This document shows, piece by piece, positions 41,951 to 54,949 of a DNA stretch of 64,000 bases. The DNA is taken from the NCBI GenBank assembly GCA_019155205.2, contig JAHNZQ020003148.1, forward strand, positions 439,103 to 503,102. The letters are read 5' to 3'. Both the position numbers and the translations under genes were made by a program. The DNA is from Gracilaria vermiculophylla. Its lineage: Eukaryota > Rhodophyta > Florideophyceae > Gracilariales > Gracilariaceae. Below the pieces are notes generated by a model that was not told the origin of the DNA, ran no database searches, and was given only the letters and a program-made list of their open reading frames with translations. How positions within the stretch are numbered: position 1 is the first letter of the stretch; every line of letters begins with the position of its first letter.

Positions 41951-42886
41951 ATGGCGGCGGGGCGTGCTACGGAGACCAAAAGAATTACTTTCGTTCGAAG
42001 CGGCTTCGAAAAGCATAGAAGAAAGCACAAAGCGGAAGGTGGGAACGGTGAAGATATCGCACAGCCTCGAGATCCCGAATGTGAGATATATGATGTGGGC
42101 GGAGGGCAACAAACGGTAGGACGCCGGCCTTCTTGTAAGATATGTACCGCAAAGATTTTGGGATCCAGGGGATGGGAGCGCCAGAGGCGGGCAGAGAGGG
42201 AGCTCACAAGAATGCTAGAACGTGACCAACGCCAAACGAAATCGTCAACGCCCCCGCCATCGCCATTGCCACTGCCGGCGCCTTCACCACCACCTTCGCC
42301 ACCGCGTCCGTCACCCCGTCCACCAATGCGTTCGCAACCATGCCCTTCACCGCGAACGCCACCGCGTCGTGCATGGCGTCCGTCACCGCGTCCGTCACCG
42401 CGTCCATCACTGCGTCCGTCTTCACATCTGCCACAGCAGCTGCTACAGCACCCATCACAAAGCCGTGCGACACAGCCTTTTCAATTCCGAATGGATGGAA
42501 ATGACGGTCCCATGGTGAGCACGTCTTTGCGTGCGCCACTACAACCCTCTCAACGGCTACTGGGTGGCAGTGAACTGGCTTCCTTATCGCAAACGCTGAC
42601 TGGGATGCTCGTGAGGAGGAGTGGTTCATCGCTTCAGTCTTGGAGGGTTGTTGCATGGGAACGTCAATTCGGTGAGGAACAATTGGAAGAGCACGCAAAG
42701 AAATTGCGTTCTTTTTTCGAAAGTGAGGTGAGATGTGCTGGCATGTGCACTCTATCACGTTCTTTGCTGGTGGAGAAGGTAAATGCGCTGAAGAAAGAGC
42801 TCAAAAAGAAGAAAGAGGACTATAATTGTGTGATGGTGAGTTTGAAGGTAACTCAGAAGGAGGTGGAAAGGTTGGGTGGGATGTGA
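41951..42886 (+). CDS. Pro-rich / coiled-coil protein, probably element-encoded
   Basis: A 311-codon ATG frame. The N-terminal part has Cys/His content (SCKICTAKILGSRGWER), the middle is a Pro/Ser/Arg tract encoded by a 12-bp repeat, and the end is a Lys/Glu-rich coiled coil (VNALKKELKKKKEDYN). The coiled coil appears to continue in another frame past 42880 (KEQKMLIDSLRELAKVRT), so the gene is frameshifted or spliced there. Further open frames follow to 44204. I do not recognise the family. Confidence 0.5.
   Translation: MAAGRATETKRITFVRSGFEKHRRKHKAEGGNGEDIAQPRDPECEIYDVGGGQQTVGRRPSCKICTAKILGSRGWERQRRAERELTRMLERDQRQTKSSTPPPSPLPLPAPSPPPSPPRPSPRPPMRSQPCPSPRTPPRRAWRPSPRPSPRPSLRPSSHLPQQLLQHPSQSRATQPFQFRMDGNDGPMVSTSLRAPLQPSQRLLGGSELASLSQTLTGMLVRRSGSSLQSWRVVAWERQFGEEQLEEHAKKLRSFFESEVRCAGMCTLSRSLLVEKVNALKKELKKKKEDYNCVMVSLKVTQKEVERLGGM
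42376..42420. repeat. 12-bp repeat, open on both strands
   Basis: Units of GCGTCCGTCACC (two perfect, then two diverged). The plus strand gives Arg-Pro-Ser repeats. The minus strand, also open for 184 codons (42204-42758), gives Asp-Ala-Val-Thr repeats. Confidence 0.85.
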
Positions 42887-44204
42887 AAGAGCAGAAAATG
42901 CTGATCGACAGCTTACGAGAATTGGCAAAGGTAAGAACAGGGGGAGTGAGAGGACTGGAAAGAGGCCAGAGGGAGAGCGTTCAGCGTCAGAGACATGATA
43001 TACGGGTGCAGGAGAGTTTTTACGGGTTTGCAAGGGCTGTATACGATGAGATGTTTTACGATGCGAAGTAGGAAGCGTCAGAGCTGTGTTTTCATACGGA
43101 ACGCGTAGGTAAATGCCGGAAGAATAGGGGTGAGATTGTTGGAGATAGTAGGGAAGGCAGCGTGTTCGTTTTTGGGAAGAAGGTGATAGTTCCTAGATGC
43201 CCGGTTCAGGTGGGGTCTGTAATAAGGTCGTATACCCCATCCACGGAGGTTGAAAGTAATTTATTTTTAAAGTATGTGGTGGAGATGGAGATAATGGGGG
43301 ATCGGTGGAAGTCACTACGAGAGGCAGAGAGGGAGGAAGAATGCGTTGAACAAGCGAGTGCAGATAAATGTTTGACGCAGCAGATGAAGCAGACACTGAG
43401 TAATATGACCGGAGATGGGAAACGTGCGGCGCGCGACAAACTATTCAAGTTTCTTGGATACGACTTGATAGCCAAGCGAACAAGGTTTCTAGAAGGCACA
43501 AAGCTTGGTGCGGAGTTGAAGAAGCAGATGGAAGAGGCGCGAGAGAAGTTGATGAGGAATGTTGGCGATGGGAGGAAGATGCTGTTTGCGTGGAGAATTT
43601 CATCGCTTGAGGATCTTGCGTAATTGGGATCGAATGTTCTTGGTCAGATGAAGCCGTTTCAAAAGGAAGATATTTACTTTAAGAACTCGGTAGCGACGGA
43701 GGTGCTGGAGGAGTATATGGGCTACGAAGTGGAGACAGACAATGATAGGGAGAAGCACTACGTGGATGGGACTGTGATGCACCTTGCCCGACGTAATGCG
43801 TGGACTGGATGAGTAATAACTGCAACGGATACTTACGCCGGTTGTTGTGGGAAAAGATAATTGCTTTTTAAATGTTATACGGTAAGTATCTACCTCAAGC
43901 AGTGCGTGATATTTTGAAGGTGGCATGGGATGCTGTGAGAACTACTTATGCCGCAGAGATTGTGTATGATGGATCTTGCGGGGGGGATCGTAGAGATGTG
44001 TCTGGAAATTTGGAGAGAATGGCGACTGTTGCGTTATGGGTGCCTTCCGCAGAAAAGATGTACTTGGCAGTAAGAAAGAAGTACTTCATGGAGCAGATGA
44101 TGACACGGCTTGGTGCAGTTCTAGATTTTTTTTTGCCGTGGTCCGCAGGAAGCGCAGTTCAAGCGATTGTATGTAGGATGAGGGGTGTGTACCAAAGCAA
44201 ATAG
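42887..44204 (+). pseudogene. Continuation of the 42-kb element ORF, broken
   Basis: Open stretches at 42826-43071, 43162-43623, 43624-43812 and 43872-44204 are charged and helical (KRAARDKLFKFLGYDLIAK; MGYEVETDNDREKHYVDG). The second and third form one frame split only by TAA at 43621-43623. The last starts with ATG and has VRDILKVAWDAVRTTYAAEI. No domain is recognised. Confidence 0.4.
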
Positions 44205-44237
44205 AATGCATAGCCAACTGTAGCTGGAGGAGGAAGG

Positions 44238-45305
44238 CTATGGAATTGTGGAATCTGATGATGACATGAGAACTAGTTTAGAAGCGGGACGATCATATGA
44301 GTCAGCTAATGCTTTCTGCACATCCAGAGCACTGGGCATACTGGGAACCTTTGCCAAATGTTTCTCCACTGTCTTTCTCGCAAACGCAATACATTCACCG
44401 TCCAGGAGCTCGTTGTCAAGTATATATTTCAGGACCAACGAAATGTGACCGATCATCTCAAGTTCTGGCATTGAGTACGATCCGAAAGGTTTGAAGTCTC
44501 CAAGCAAAGGAACTCGTTCTCCGAAAGCGTTAGAATCGTCAATCGTGAGCTCGACCTCTGCCTCATGTGCAAGTGCTAAACAGTCTAGCACAGCATGTAT
44601 GCTTCCGCCGAGTGCCACCCACACGGTAACACCGTTTTGAAATGCTTTTCTGGTGCAGATCTGCGTGCTCGTAATGCTGCATTCTATACACGTGAACAAG
44701 GCCTCGAAACTACGCACGCAGGTTTGTACATTGTCTTTGCTGATGTTTTTCTGACTGTCTACAGCTGTGGGTCCAGTGGAATAGGGAACACGCATTCCCA
44801 CATCTTCGCCTCTGCTTGATATTAGATATGCAGTGAACATCCGACCGCGACTACCAATTACCAGACAATAGTTACGTTCCTTTTGCCCCAACTCAGCGTC
44901 ATCGATCTTCCCCGCTGAAGGCGCGCCAATAGCTTTGCGTGTAAAACTCACGGTAGTATCTACCACTTCCAGATGACCTGGAAGGATGGTTCCCCCGTAC
45001 AGCATGACTCCAACAGAGTCGTTCCTTAGAATTGGCATCGATGCAGCGGCAATGCTCTTGTCACATCTACTAAGGGTCCCCATACCGTCTGCCAGGTGGT
45101 GTCCATTCATAATTTCAATACACTTGGGCACAAGGTCTCGTGAAATGAGCCAATAGCGCATGCCGGTCGTTTCCATGTTATTTCCATCAGATATTACAAG
45201 AGTGCCGAACAAGAATGCCTTTCTGCAAGTGTTCCGACGTCGTGCTACAGAATTTCGAGAAGCATTTACGTGAGCCATACACGGAGTGGCATTGGCATGA
45301 GTCAT
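44238..45305 (-). pseudogene. Truncated dihydroxyacid dehydratase (IlvD/ILV3) pseudogene
   Basis: A 355-codon frame from the ATG at 45305 with clear homology to dihydroxyacid dehydratase, the Fe-S enzyme of branched-chain amino-acid synthesis: NNMETTGMRYWLISRDLVPK, GHHLADGMGTLSRCDK, LYGGTILPGHLE, VALGGSIHAVLDCLALAHEA and FGERVPLLGDFKPFGSYSMP. It lacks the C-terminal third (normal length about 560-600). The Cys-rich cluster segment before GMFTA is replaced by SRGRMFTA, so the Fe-S site is incomplete. The CDK cysteine is kept. An open but inactive relic; the N-terminal part is repeated inverted at 46215-46556. Confidence 0.8.
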
Positions 45306-45372
45306 GCGATGGTCATGATTGGTTTTCAAAAGCCTTCATCATTAAAAATAACGACGTGCAGCATCTGTGCTG
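44968..45372. repeat. Left arm of a ~0.4-kb inverted repeat (DHAD N-part)
   Basis: Reverse complement of about 46158-46553, high identity (for example both arms read GGTTTTC/CAAAAGCCTTCATCAT on the appropriate strand, with small differences). The ~785-bp spacer 45373-46157 has no recognised gene. Confidence 0.85.
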
Positions 45373-46157
45373 CATTTGACCCATTCAGGTGTCCCGTGCT
45401 CGGTTCCTAGCTATGAGGGTGAGCGAGAGCGAAGGTTGCGGGAATCGGTGACGTTCATGCAGATAGCACCAGAGCGATGGGAGATGGTTTTTGATAGAAC
45501 AGGACCGTAGTCCGAATAGGAGAGGGATGATTACAAGGGCACTGTAAAGGATGATGTGGTTTGGGAAAGGATGCACCCGAAGTTTCAGAGATCATCTTTG
45601 CGCGTTTTTGCAATCGCTGCAACAGTTGGAACCGAGCTGTGTTGTGCAGGTAAAAAACTGCATGCAGGAGAGGGACGCAACGGATCGATAGAGCTCACAA
45701 TATGCTGTCGCGGGAATCATGAGCAGAAACATGGCGGTTATCAGAGACGAGCGGTCGCAGGTTGAGATTACACCTCACAGTGGATGCGAGCATTACCTTA
45801 ACATGTGATTCAGCTCAGCACCGGTAGTGTGCGTTGCATGAGCTGCGCACGTGTCTATGCTGGCCTCTAGAAGGCAGACGAGATCAGCTTTGAAATTGAA
45901 GAGTACGCGTTGTACGTCTTAGCTGAAAAAGGACGATGGCAGCATGAGACTTATACCCGGTGCAGCCGCCAAACCCTTTTTTGTCAATAAAGAGCTATTG
46001 GCGTGATGACGGCGTTTGTGACTGCCGGAGCGGCGTACTTGCAGAGCGACGCGCGCATGACGGCATGTTTCACACATGGATAATTGGTCTTTGCAACGTA
46101 GCCTTTTGCGAGAAGAAGAAGGGCAAAAAGGCGAACAAAGACCGCACCAACGCAGGT

Positions 46158-46556
46158 GCTGCACGTCGTTATTTTTAATGATGAAGGCTTTGGAAAACCA
46201 ATCATGACCATTGCATGACTCATGCCAATGCCACTCCGTGTATGGCTCACGTAAATGCTTCTCGAAATTCTGTAGCACGATGTCGGAACACTTGCAGAAA
46301 GGCGTTCTTGTTCGGCACTATTGTAATATCTGATGGAAATAACATGGAAACGACCGGCATGCGCTATTCGCTCATTTCACGAGACCTTGTGCCCAAGTGT
46401 ATTGAAACTATGAATGGACACCACCTGGCAGACGGTATGGGGACCCTTAGTGGATGTGACAAGAGCGTTGCCGCTGCATCGATGCCAATTCTAAGGAACG
46501 CTCCTGTTGTGGTCATACTGTACGTGGGAACCATCCTTCCAGGTCATCTAGAGTGG
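46158..46556 (+). pseudogene. Second DHAD N-terminal fragment, inverted copy
   Basis: From the ATG at 46215 the frame reads GNNMETTGMRYSLISRDLVP and GHHLADGMGTLSGCDK, then TILPGHLE, where homology to the other arm ends abruptly and unrelated residues follow to 46703. The break falls at the same residue at which the other copy continues, so this copy is the shorter one. Sequence after it runs into a Ty3/gypsy relic. Confidence 0.8.
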
Positions 46557-46639
46557 GAATGTTTACCTGGAAAGGGCACAAAAAAGGCCAGTGACAGAGA
46601 AAGCCGCACACCGACATGCTTCGACGCGGTGGAACCTCA

Positions 46640-49610
46640 GAGGTCACTCAAGGATTTCGACCTTGGACACGTTCCAGAGGCAAACGACGAGCGCTTCGCA
46701 TAATAGCGGCGGGAACGCACCACGATATGTAAAACCTTCGTTCGGGAGACTAGTGCAACGCAACACTGTATCCATCTGCAGCCAGATGCAAAGCTGGCGG
46801 CACAACACCCATACCAGGCCGTATAAAAGGCCCGGGGGAAGGAACGGTTTCCAGTGGACAAGATGCTTCGCGCAGGTTTGATTGAGCCTGCTCAGTCGCC
46901 TGGGGCATTTTGGGTGGTAATGGCTCTGAATTTCGATGGAAAATGGCAGTTTTGCGTGGACTAATGCCATAATGGTACGCGAGGCGTACTTCACTCGTCG
47001 TATAGACAACTGTATCAACTCTCGTGGCCGTGCCAACGTGTTTAGCGCGTTAGATGCGATTTTAGGCTATTGGAAAGTCCCCGTTTGGGAAGAAGACCGC
47101 GACAAGACCACATTAGGTTCCCATTCTGGCTCATACCGTTTCAACCGAATGCTGTTTGGGTTCACCGTTGTCCACAATATCTTCCAGCGTGCCATCGACA
47201 TCCTGCTGAGCCCTTTATGTGGAGAACGTGTCTCGTGTATCTGGATGACCTCATCGTCTTCCTAGATATTCTGGATGACCACCTCACGCATGTGAGGGCA
47301 GGCGTGACCATTTTACGGGATGAAGGGTTGCCGCTTAGACTGAGGAAGTGCCCGTTTTTTACAAATGCGGTGACATATCTGGGGTACATAATCCACCCTG
47401 GATGGGTATCGATCGAAGACGCTCATGATAAATCCTAGGCGAAAGCCAAGGAACCCAGAACGCAGACAGAGCTCCCCTCCTTTAACAGGCAGTTCAACGC
47501 CTACTGACGGTTCATCCTGGGTTTCTGGAAGGTGCTGCGTCTCTCAAGGCACGGCTGCAGAAGGGTCAGCTAACCAAACTAGATCCCTTTACATCCACTC
47601 AAACAGATGCTTTTAAATCTCCCAGGGAGGCGGTAATTTCAGCATTGATTCAATTATTACCCAAACCGGGTCTTCCATGCTCCAATGTTACGGATTCGAG
47701 CGACTACAAAGCTGGTTGCGCCCTATTTAATACTACCACTGAGGAGGTGCGACTCCCAATTGGCTATTGGTCAAGCTCGCTCAATGAACGCGAGCGGAAC
47801 TACTCTGCGTCGGAGTGGTAGTACCTTGCAGTCGTGAAGAAATTTTTTACCGTTCGCCCATAACCTGCGAGAGTGCGTTTTACCGTGTACACGGATCATT
47901 CCTCACGGAGCATGTTGATGTACATTTGGGACTCATCCGGTGGCCCCATGCGATGGAGACACGGCTTTAAAGAATATGACTTCCATTTCATATACAAAAA
48001 AGGTGCCCAGAACACCCTGGGCAACGCTGTGTCGCGCTTGCCCACTACTGGAGAAGCATTTCCTTCAGAGGACAATGAAATCCCACATTTCACGGCAAAG
48101 TCACCCGCTTCGGGAAGGATGGAAACAACGGAGCCAGAGTGGCCCGTTTACCGGAATTTTGAAGCGGATGTTGACAATATGCTCACCAAAGACGAGAAAA
48201 ACAATGATCAAGTCGTGACAGGATGTTTTTTACCAGTACAACCCGGGTAAATGATCCGAGAGCGATTTGCCGATGCGTTTTGCACGGAGGTATGATCCTG
48301 CATCAACGATGGTGACCTTCTCCCGTTCAGGCGTAGTGAGGTCGGATGTGCTGTCGGCACCGTCGAAGCCATCCCCTAGACAGCGGTTTCTGACTCTCTG
48401 CAAAGGCGGTTGTTGCACTTTTTGGACTATGCGTAATTCAGCCGCCACACCGGGGTTTGGAAGCTCTACCTGACGCTCAGGAGGTAGATTTACTGGCCCA
48501 CCATGGTGGTAGACTGTTATGCTACTGTGCGTTTCTGTACAGAATGAGCGAAGGACAGTGTTAAGCTTTGAAAATACGCAAAAAAATATCGCTTACCACT
48601 ACACGGGCACCACATAAGTTTGTTGCCATCGACATGCGCGGTCCCGTCATCACGACCTGGGAAGTAGAAAGTTCCCACTATTCATCATGGACCGGTTCTC
48701 AAAACTGGTCTGGGCTGTCCGTTTACGGAGTGTTACGGCCTTTACAGTTGGCAATGCGTTCGTCTCACATTGAATATTTATTTATGGCCCTTCAGTCTAG
48801 TTTCTATCCGATAAAGGAAAACAATATACGTCCGAGTTCTTCCAAGATATCTGTGGTACCTTTAACATTAAAAACTTGTTACCTACAACATTCCATCCAC
48901 AATGCAATGGAAAAGCTGAGCGGTTTAACGGTAGTGTTCTCGCTTCTCGGCGATCGTATGATTATAATTATCTAATGACTTCGGACCTTTAAATGGACGC
49001 ACTGACGTTCGCGTTCAACACGACGAGTCACCGGACTATCGGTATGTCACCGTTTCAGTTGGTGCTGTCGCGGACTTAACCAACAGTGGCTTCGGAACCG
49101 CAAGCTTCGCTTGGCACTTTCCGATCTGTAGATTACTAGCGCCAACATTGGAAGGATTGGTTGATGAAACTAGTCCCCGCTAAGTGGAAATCAATGGCAA
49201 GTGTCCAAGCTGCCTGTAAGGTGGATTTCGACGCTCGTTTGTGGTGGGAATACGCTAGACCCATTCAAGCCGACGACATTGTGTTTGTCTGAAAGGAACA
49301 CTTTCACCCCGAAAGATAGAAGTGCGACAAAGTCTCTCCTGTGGAGGGCGGTTTGTTTCAAATCATATCGGTAGCAACCGATACTGTCGTGGTCTCCATG
49401 AATAACAACTAAGAACGTCTGTTCCGATATGGAGCTATCTCGGCTTCTCTTCACCCATCGGAAATAGTCCTCCAGCGCGCAATCCTTTGGGACACAGAGG
49501 ACTTTCATCCGCCAAGAACACCAGGTATACCAGCAATCAATAGGCCTGCCGTTTTGTCTCAACCCTCCCGGAATCTCTCAGATCTCCTGTACGTGTCGGG
49601 AGACTGCTGA
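46640..49610 (+). mobile_element. Decayed Ty3/gypsy-type retrotransposon pol
   Basis: Plus-strand pieces in several frames, in gypsy order. Reverse transcriptase: GLIEPAQSPGAFWVVMALNF at about 46880, LVYLDDLIVFL at about 47232 (the active-site YLDD), and CPFFTNAVTYLGYIIHPGWV. RNase H: FTVYTDHSSRSML and FIYKKGAQNTLGNAVSRLP (47873-48050). Integrase: HKFVAIDMRGPVITT at about 48616 and later fragments, then an integrase C-terminal segment at about 49330-49560. Many stops and shifts; no LTRs found. A host-genome relic with no coding capacity. Confidence 0.8.
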
Positions 49611-52600
49611 AGTTGTTGGGTGGGGCCGGTCCACGTGGCCCACCCACAACATGTCTAGTTCAAACTGGAATACTTACCAGTCAGTCGGTACAGTTGGTGG
49701 CCCCCTCTGCTCCATCTGAAGGAAAGAAGGATCTAATCTTCAGTTTCTCCAAGGATGTTATCTGCGCACCATCGCAACGGGAAACACGCCGTGACCCACG
49801 GATAAGTGACCCTGAGTCGTAACTCACACGGGAAAAATTCTCCGAGGCAACAACGTCCATAACGGAATGAAGCGACAAAGCGGCAAGGCGCCCCACCGTG
49901 AACACCGTGGCGAGCTCTTTAGAGATTCTGGCCGCGCCGGAAGCGCTCCTCGACCGAGTCAAAACCACCGATCAAATTGGAAACGGAAGCAACGAGACGC
50001 CATCGCCTGGTGCCCCTAGCGGGAGACGCAAGCACCAGCACCAGCACCATTCTGTGCAGGGCAGTTGCGTGTCTGGCCGATCACAAGTGGCTCGCTGCCA
50101 AGTGCTGGCCTTCGGAGACGAATTACACGTAAACCACGTGAATATGGCGCCAAGAGAGGGAAGTTTCTCGGAGACTACCTGAACCCTGACCAGTGGCAAG
50201 GCTGCAACAAGGAAGACTGATCGCCTGCCGAATCGCGTGTACCTCTTTAGGAAACCATGGTCTCGTGGAACGGAGCCGCTCGCCGGGATACCGCAGCATG
50301 CCCATGGCCAAAATGTCCGAACTGTACGCGCCACGGCGTCATCCTGCGAACGGGAGCCGCGTAGATTTGCAGTCAAACCAGAGTACCTGGAAGCGGAAGC
50401 CAGTATACGACGGCGAAAAAACAACCCAAAACGGGGACCCACAATTCAGCAGAGGAGGATATCACGACTACCCGGCAGGGCGAGAAGGTTCACATATCGG
50501 AATATATAGTGAAAAGCATCGTCTGACACTCTTATAACAAGGATAGGGTGCTACAGTACCACATACGGTAGTACGGATACAACGCTTCCCGACACTGCCA
50601 GCAGATCGAACACCTCCTGCACTCTCTCGTGGTGCGCTATCACCGCAATACGTGTACAACAACTCCAGGGACGCTGTGAGAGGCGCGAATTGGGTAAACT
50701 CACGTGAAATGGGCATCTTAACGTGGGAACAGTAGTGCTGTCAGTCGCCACTGCATCTCGCCCTTCAGTCTTTCTGAGCAACCACGAATGGTTTTTCACC
50801 CTGCTTACTGGTCGATGATCACCGTATCTACAAATATAGTTTTTTACATTCACATGGTTTGCTTTTCCGGCGAGTCCGTAATCAATTACATATAGTAGTG
50901 GTCGCAGTTCGTGGCCATCACGCGTGAAGATTTCGCAGGGGGACATAGTTGAAACCCTGCAAGCAGAAGAAAGAAAAAAAAGAACACATTTGATGGAAAA
51001 GACCCCCTTGGGGAAAAACTGGGAAAAGGTTAGCCCGCGTAACCGTCACGAGGCGGAGGCATCTAACTAAGGCGGTTCGCAAAATTGGAGGTCAGAGGGG
51101 CAAGAGAAGGTTGGCGGGATATTACGAATATTCGCCAGCTCTGGCTGAGATTTAGTTGGAGGTGCCTTGACCACGACTTATATAGTGTCTCAGTCGCACC
51201 GACTAGGTTGCATTAGAAATTACACTAAAAAGGCTAGAAACTCAATACTACCAATCATATTGTAACATGACATAAATGTACTAGCCACAATTTAATAATG
51301 CTTACAACAGCAAGGCACAACAAGGCATGACAGTTCCGTACACTCACGAGACCATGACGATGCACAAATTCACTCAACCACCTTACACTCTCTGTATTCC
51401 TCCACCATTCGTGTCCATACAGCAATGTGTGTGTATAGTTTCCATTACGAGGCACATTACACTAGACCATATCTGGTGTACATTAAGCTGAGTATGCAAT
51501 GTGTACACCTGGAAACCATATGGTAGTAAACAACGTGCCGAATAGCACAGCTGCACACGTGTACTACACAAAGGCAACATTCAACACAGTCCATGGTCCC
51601 CGGAACATTCAGTTGTCAGTGACAGCACAGGCACCTTATCCAACACGCAAGGAGTTCTCGCATCGCAGACAGATCATCAAAGGTGTCTTTGACCCTCACG
51701 CTCACGCCGTGGAGGAACCTCGCGATTACGTCCGACTCGTCGGCGCCCATCGCGGGGGCTTCATCTCCAGAGAGAGAGCCACTGGGAATCCGAGAAGGAG
51801 TTGATGCTTGCAGCAAAAATCGGGCTACCCGAGACAGCCTCAGCTTCCGTCTGCGCCAAAGCGGGAGGAGAGTTCATCACTGATGCCCCGGGTCCTTGCT
51901 AAGACAGGTAAATCGCGTTTACTGCGCCTTCATCGCCCTCTTTTAGGTCGGACCCTCCCGGAGTCTTGGCTCGTTATCGAGCATCGGGTCGTCCTCCTCG
52001 TAGGAGACGTACCACTTATCGGAGTCACCGTACCCGATCTGGTGTCAAGGTTTACTAACTCTCGGAGCCATCTGATGTTCCCACGCCTCCTCGCGGCCAA
52101 TTTCCGGACTTTATAATTGTCGAAGAATCTGAAGTCTCTCACTCTTGCGGTGTTCCATCCCAAGCCTGCGCCAGAACCACCGGTTCCACCGTTGTGGTTT
52201 CCGTTCTGTTCCAGCGGTACTCTGTCCAATTGGACTGCATCGATGAAATCGAGAAGGCTCGCGACTTCCTTGCAGTTGACTAGACCCCCGAGGGGTACCC
52301 GCATGTCGACATGACAGATGGCATCCCGCACATGCTGTTAAAAATACCCCATCCGGTACTGATCGTATGCCTCCACAAAATGATACGCCGCCGTACGGAC
52401 AGCCGATTCGGTTATTACTACCGAGCACATCCTCGCATGCGGGTCTTTCACGAGGTATGACCCAGATAGATCAGAACCGGGGAGAACTCAATGTAGCACC
52501 CCCTGCAAGCCTCCATGTGATTCCATTAAGGCGGTAGTGGAACGTGCCAAACCTGTCGGTGTGCCGGAGCAATCTGCTCGACCTCTACGTTATGATAAGG

Positions 52601-53290
52601 AATTAAGTATCCCATTTGGGAGAGTTTCTTCCGTTCAAAACGGATAAAATTCTGCAGGGAATTTGACTGGTACAACCAGGATAAGTATCTGAACTCCGCC
52701 TAGAGAATTGTTCGAGTCTAGCGAAGGGCCTCCCGCCACACAATTGTAAAATTCCGACATGCGAGAGTTTTCAACTCGGAAAGACGGTTGCAATATTTAA
52801 TCGCCGCGCGAGATGGGTAAAACCGCACATCGAATTAGAGATCATCTGGGATCATCAACTCATATGAAATACGGCACTGCTGGTGGTAGGCCAATCGCAC
52901 CAACGCAGCGTGTGTCGAAGTAGTGGATTTTCCCCGACCTCGTCGTATTTAGTGCGATGGTGCAGCGACGTAGGTCGTCCAATCCCAGGAAACCATCGCG
53001 ATAGCGTGGAGATCCCCCGAAAAGACGCTGATCTCATCGACATAACGGTAGATGGGTCCACCGTTTCGCACTGAAGTGGGGTGAAACCGCGGTGCAAACT
53101 GGAGGCGCAACACCCCGTGTCGGATTAGCAGGCTGCGTCCCACAAGTTAGTCCTACACTTTTAACTATCGGCAGTCGCCATCCTCAGTGGCGGATGAATC
53201 TGCCCCGCGGGTAGCTCGAGCGGCAACCAGCAGAGCCCATAATTTAAAAAACCAGGTTTATCAACGTTATTGACATTTCTTTTAGACACT
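49611..53290. other. Probable retroelement-derived region, unresolved
   Basis: About 3.7 kb of short overlapping frames on both strands. 49898-50182 (Gln/His-rich) and 51499-51900 look like low-complexity gag-type sequence; 52949-53143 minus reads PIYRYVDEISVFSGDLHAIA, faintly like a YxDD segment. None is firm. No gene is claimed. Confidence 0.3.
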
Positions 53291-53299
53291 AAGCTTCAC

Positions 53300-54860
53300 G
53301 ATAACGTCAAAAACTTCAATGTGTGTCATAAAATAATCTCTGTTTTTACCAGTGTATAAAAAAAGCACCTTTATTTCGTTCCTTGAATAGCATCTAAAAC
53401 ATAAAAACTTCGATTTGGTATTATCTCTGTGATAATTGCATCGTCCTTGATATAGGGCTTTTGTAGTCATTTAATTTTTTTGTTTCCCTTTTTCTATTGG
53501 TTTTCATTAAATGCAATCCAGTTCCAGCAAACATTGTCTTTTCAATATTATTTTCATTTTGCGTTTCATTTCTGTCCATTAAATCAGTGGTGTCCCATAT
53601 ATTTTCTATTAATTCATCAGCCAGCTCACAAAAACATGGTATGGTCTTTTGTCGGTCCTGCTTCCATTTGCTGCTTTATACACTCTCCATGCATCAATAA
53701 TGCAAAAATGTCGAGAGTAAACAATTGACCCGAAATGAACACTCCTCCACTTCTATTTTCTTTTCAAAATTTAAATCATTTTGTCGGGACCTATTATGGC
53801 GATCGAACAATGAATATGATTTGTAATATTCTTTCCAAATTTGAGGAATTGCAACTTCAAACTCTACTCTTTTAGAAAGAGTATCCATCTCTCCCTAACA
53901 TTAAGAGTACTTGGACAAAATGTGCCCGAGGTTGAAATAAAATACTTTCTGTCTCGATCAATCCACATTACGTCCACCGTTTCACTAATGGGGACGCCTT
54001 CTTTGGAAACCATAGATGTAAAGTCGTTTCTGTTCCTTGAAGTGATTTCAGATATGTGTTTCATAAGAAATGCCCGAAATGCATTTTTGATTTCTCCAGT
54101 GAATCTCAACTATTTTTACATGAGTGCTTGAGCGGTGTTAACGGATGCAAAAAAAAGAATCAGCGCATACCAAACGATGTGATCTGAACTACGGTTGTAC
54201 TAAACGGAGTAGGATAGCCGTTCTATGAGCACTATCGGAATCAAAATCCTGTTACGGATTATGAGGACCCACATTGAGTTCAGTATTAAGCATTTTACCA
54301 CTTCGTCCACAACAAACAGCTTTCATTTCAAGACCATTTTCGGGGCTTTCTATTCAGTTCTGTGTAATTGGGAAGCCCCACATCAAGCCAATGACCTCCT
54401 AATCCGTATCACCGTGAGATTTCTTGGTCAAAACATAAAGCATGTGATGGAATGACAAAATAACGGCGATGGATATTGACCGCTTACACAAAATCCGCTG
54501 TGAAAGACCCACTTGCGATTCCTTGCTCTTCAGTCACACTTTTTACCCCTAAGACATACGCAGCTTCTAAGCGATTTTAATATGTTTTGTGACTTTCTAT
54601 GCTCAATGTTAGGTTGTGGGATGAACTTCACGAGTCATTAAAATAAGAACTACAAAATTTTTGAGTACCTCCCCTCCTGATGTCCTGCGAGCGCCTTTCC
54701 TTTCTACTCAAATATTTGTTCTGCTCACAATAAATTCCAAAATATGCATAGGAAATATCCAGAAAAAGAAATCCAAGGCAGTCATTCGACACGGAGCGTG
54801 ATGTGGTGAGATAAAACCTACTGCTGGGCAAATAAAGTTCCACTGATGCATTTGCATACA
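53300..54860 (-). mobile_element. Decayed piggyBac-like (DDE_Tnp_1_7) transposase
   Basis: Minus-strand fragments in order. SVNTAQALM at about 54130 matches the segment near the second Asp of the family. VDVMWIDRDRKYFISTSGTF (53864-54109 frame) follows. Then VAIPQIWKEYYKSYSLFDRH and NRSRQNDLNFEKKIEVEECS (53694-53888 frame) correspond to the third-Asp region of PF13843 proteins. One frameshift joins the last two, and stops follow. The host stretch is AT-rich. It is a different subfamily from the element at 56.8-60.5 kb. Confidence 0.65.
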
Positions 54861-54949
54861 TCCAACTAATCTACTCAACGTCGTATAGGTTTCCAAATTC
54901 TACCCATGAGCAATATATGATTGGCAAATTGCATGCAAATTCTGATTTG

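Noticed and set aside
42204..42758. Minus-strand Ala/Val/Asp repeat protein as a real gene
   Set aside because: It is antisense to a better-supported ATG frame and can be explained by the GC-rich 12-bp repeat; kept only as a finding.
52949..53143. Second reverse-transcriptase YxDD segment
   Set aside because: Only one short minus-strand stretch (RYVDEISVFSG) resembles it and no neighbouring motif supports it.
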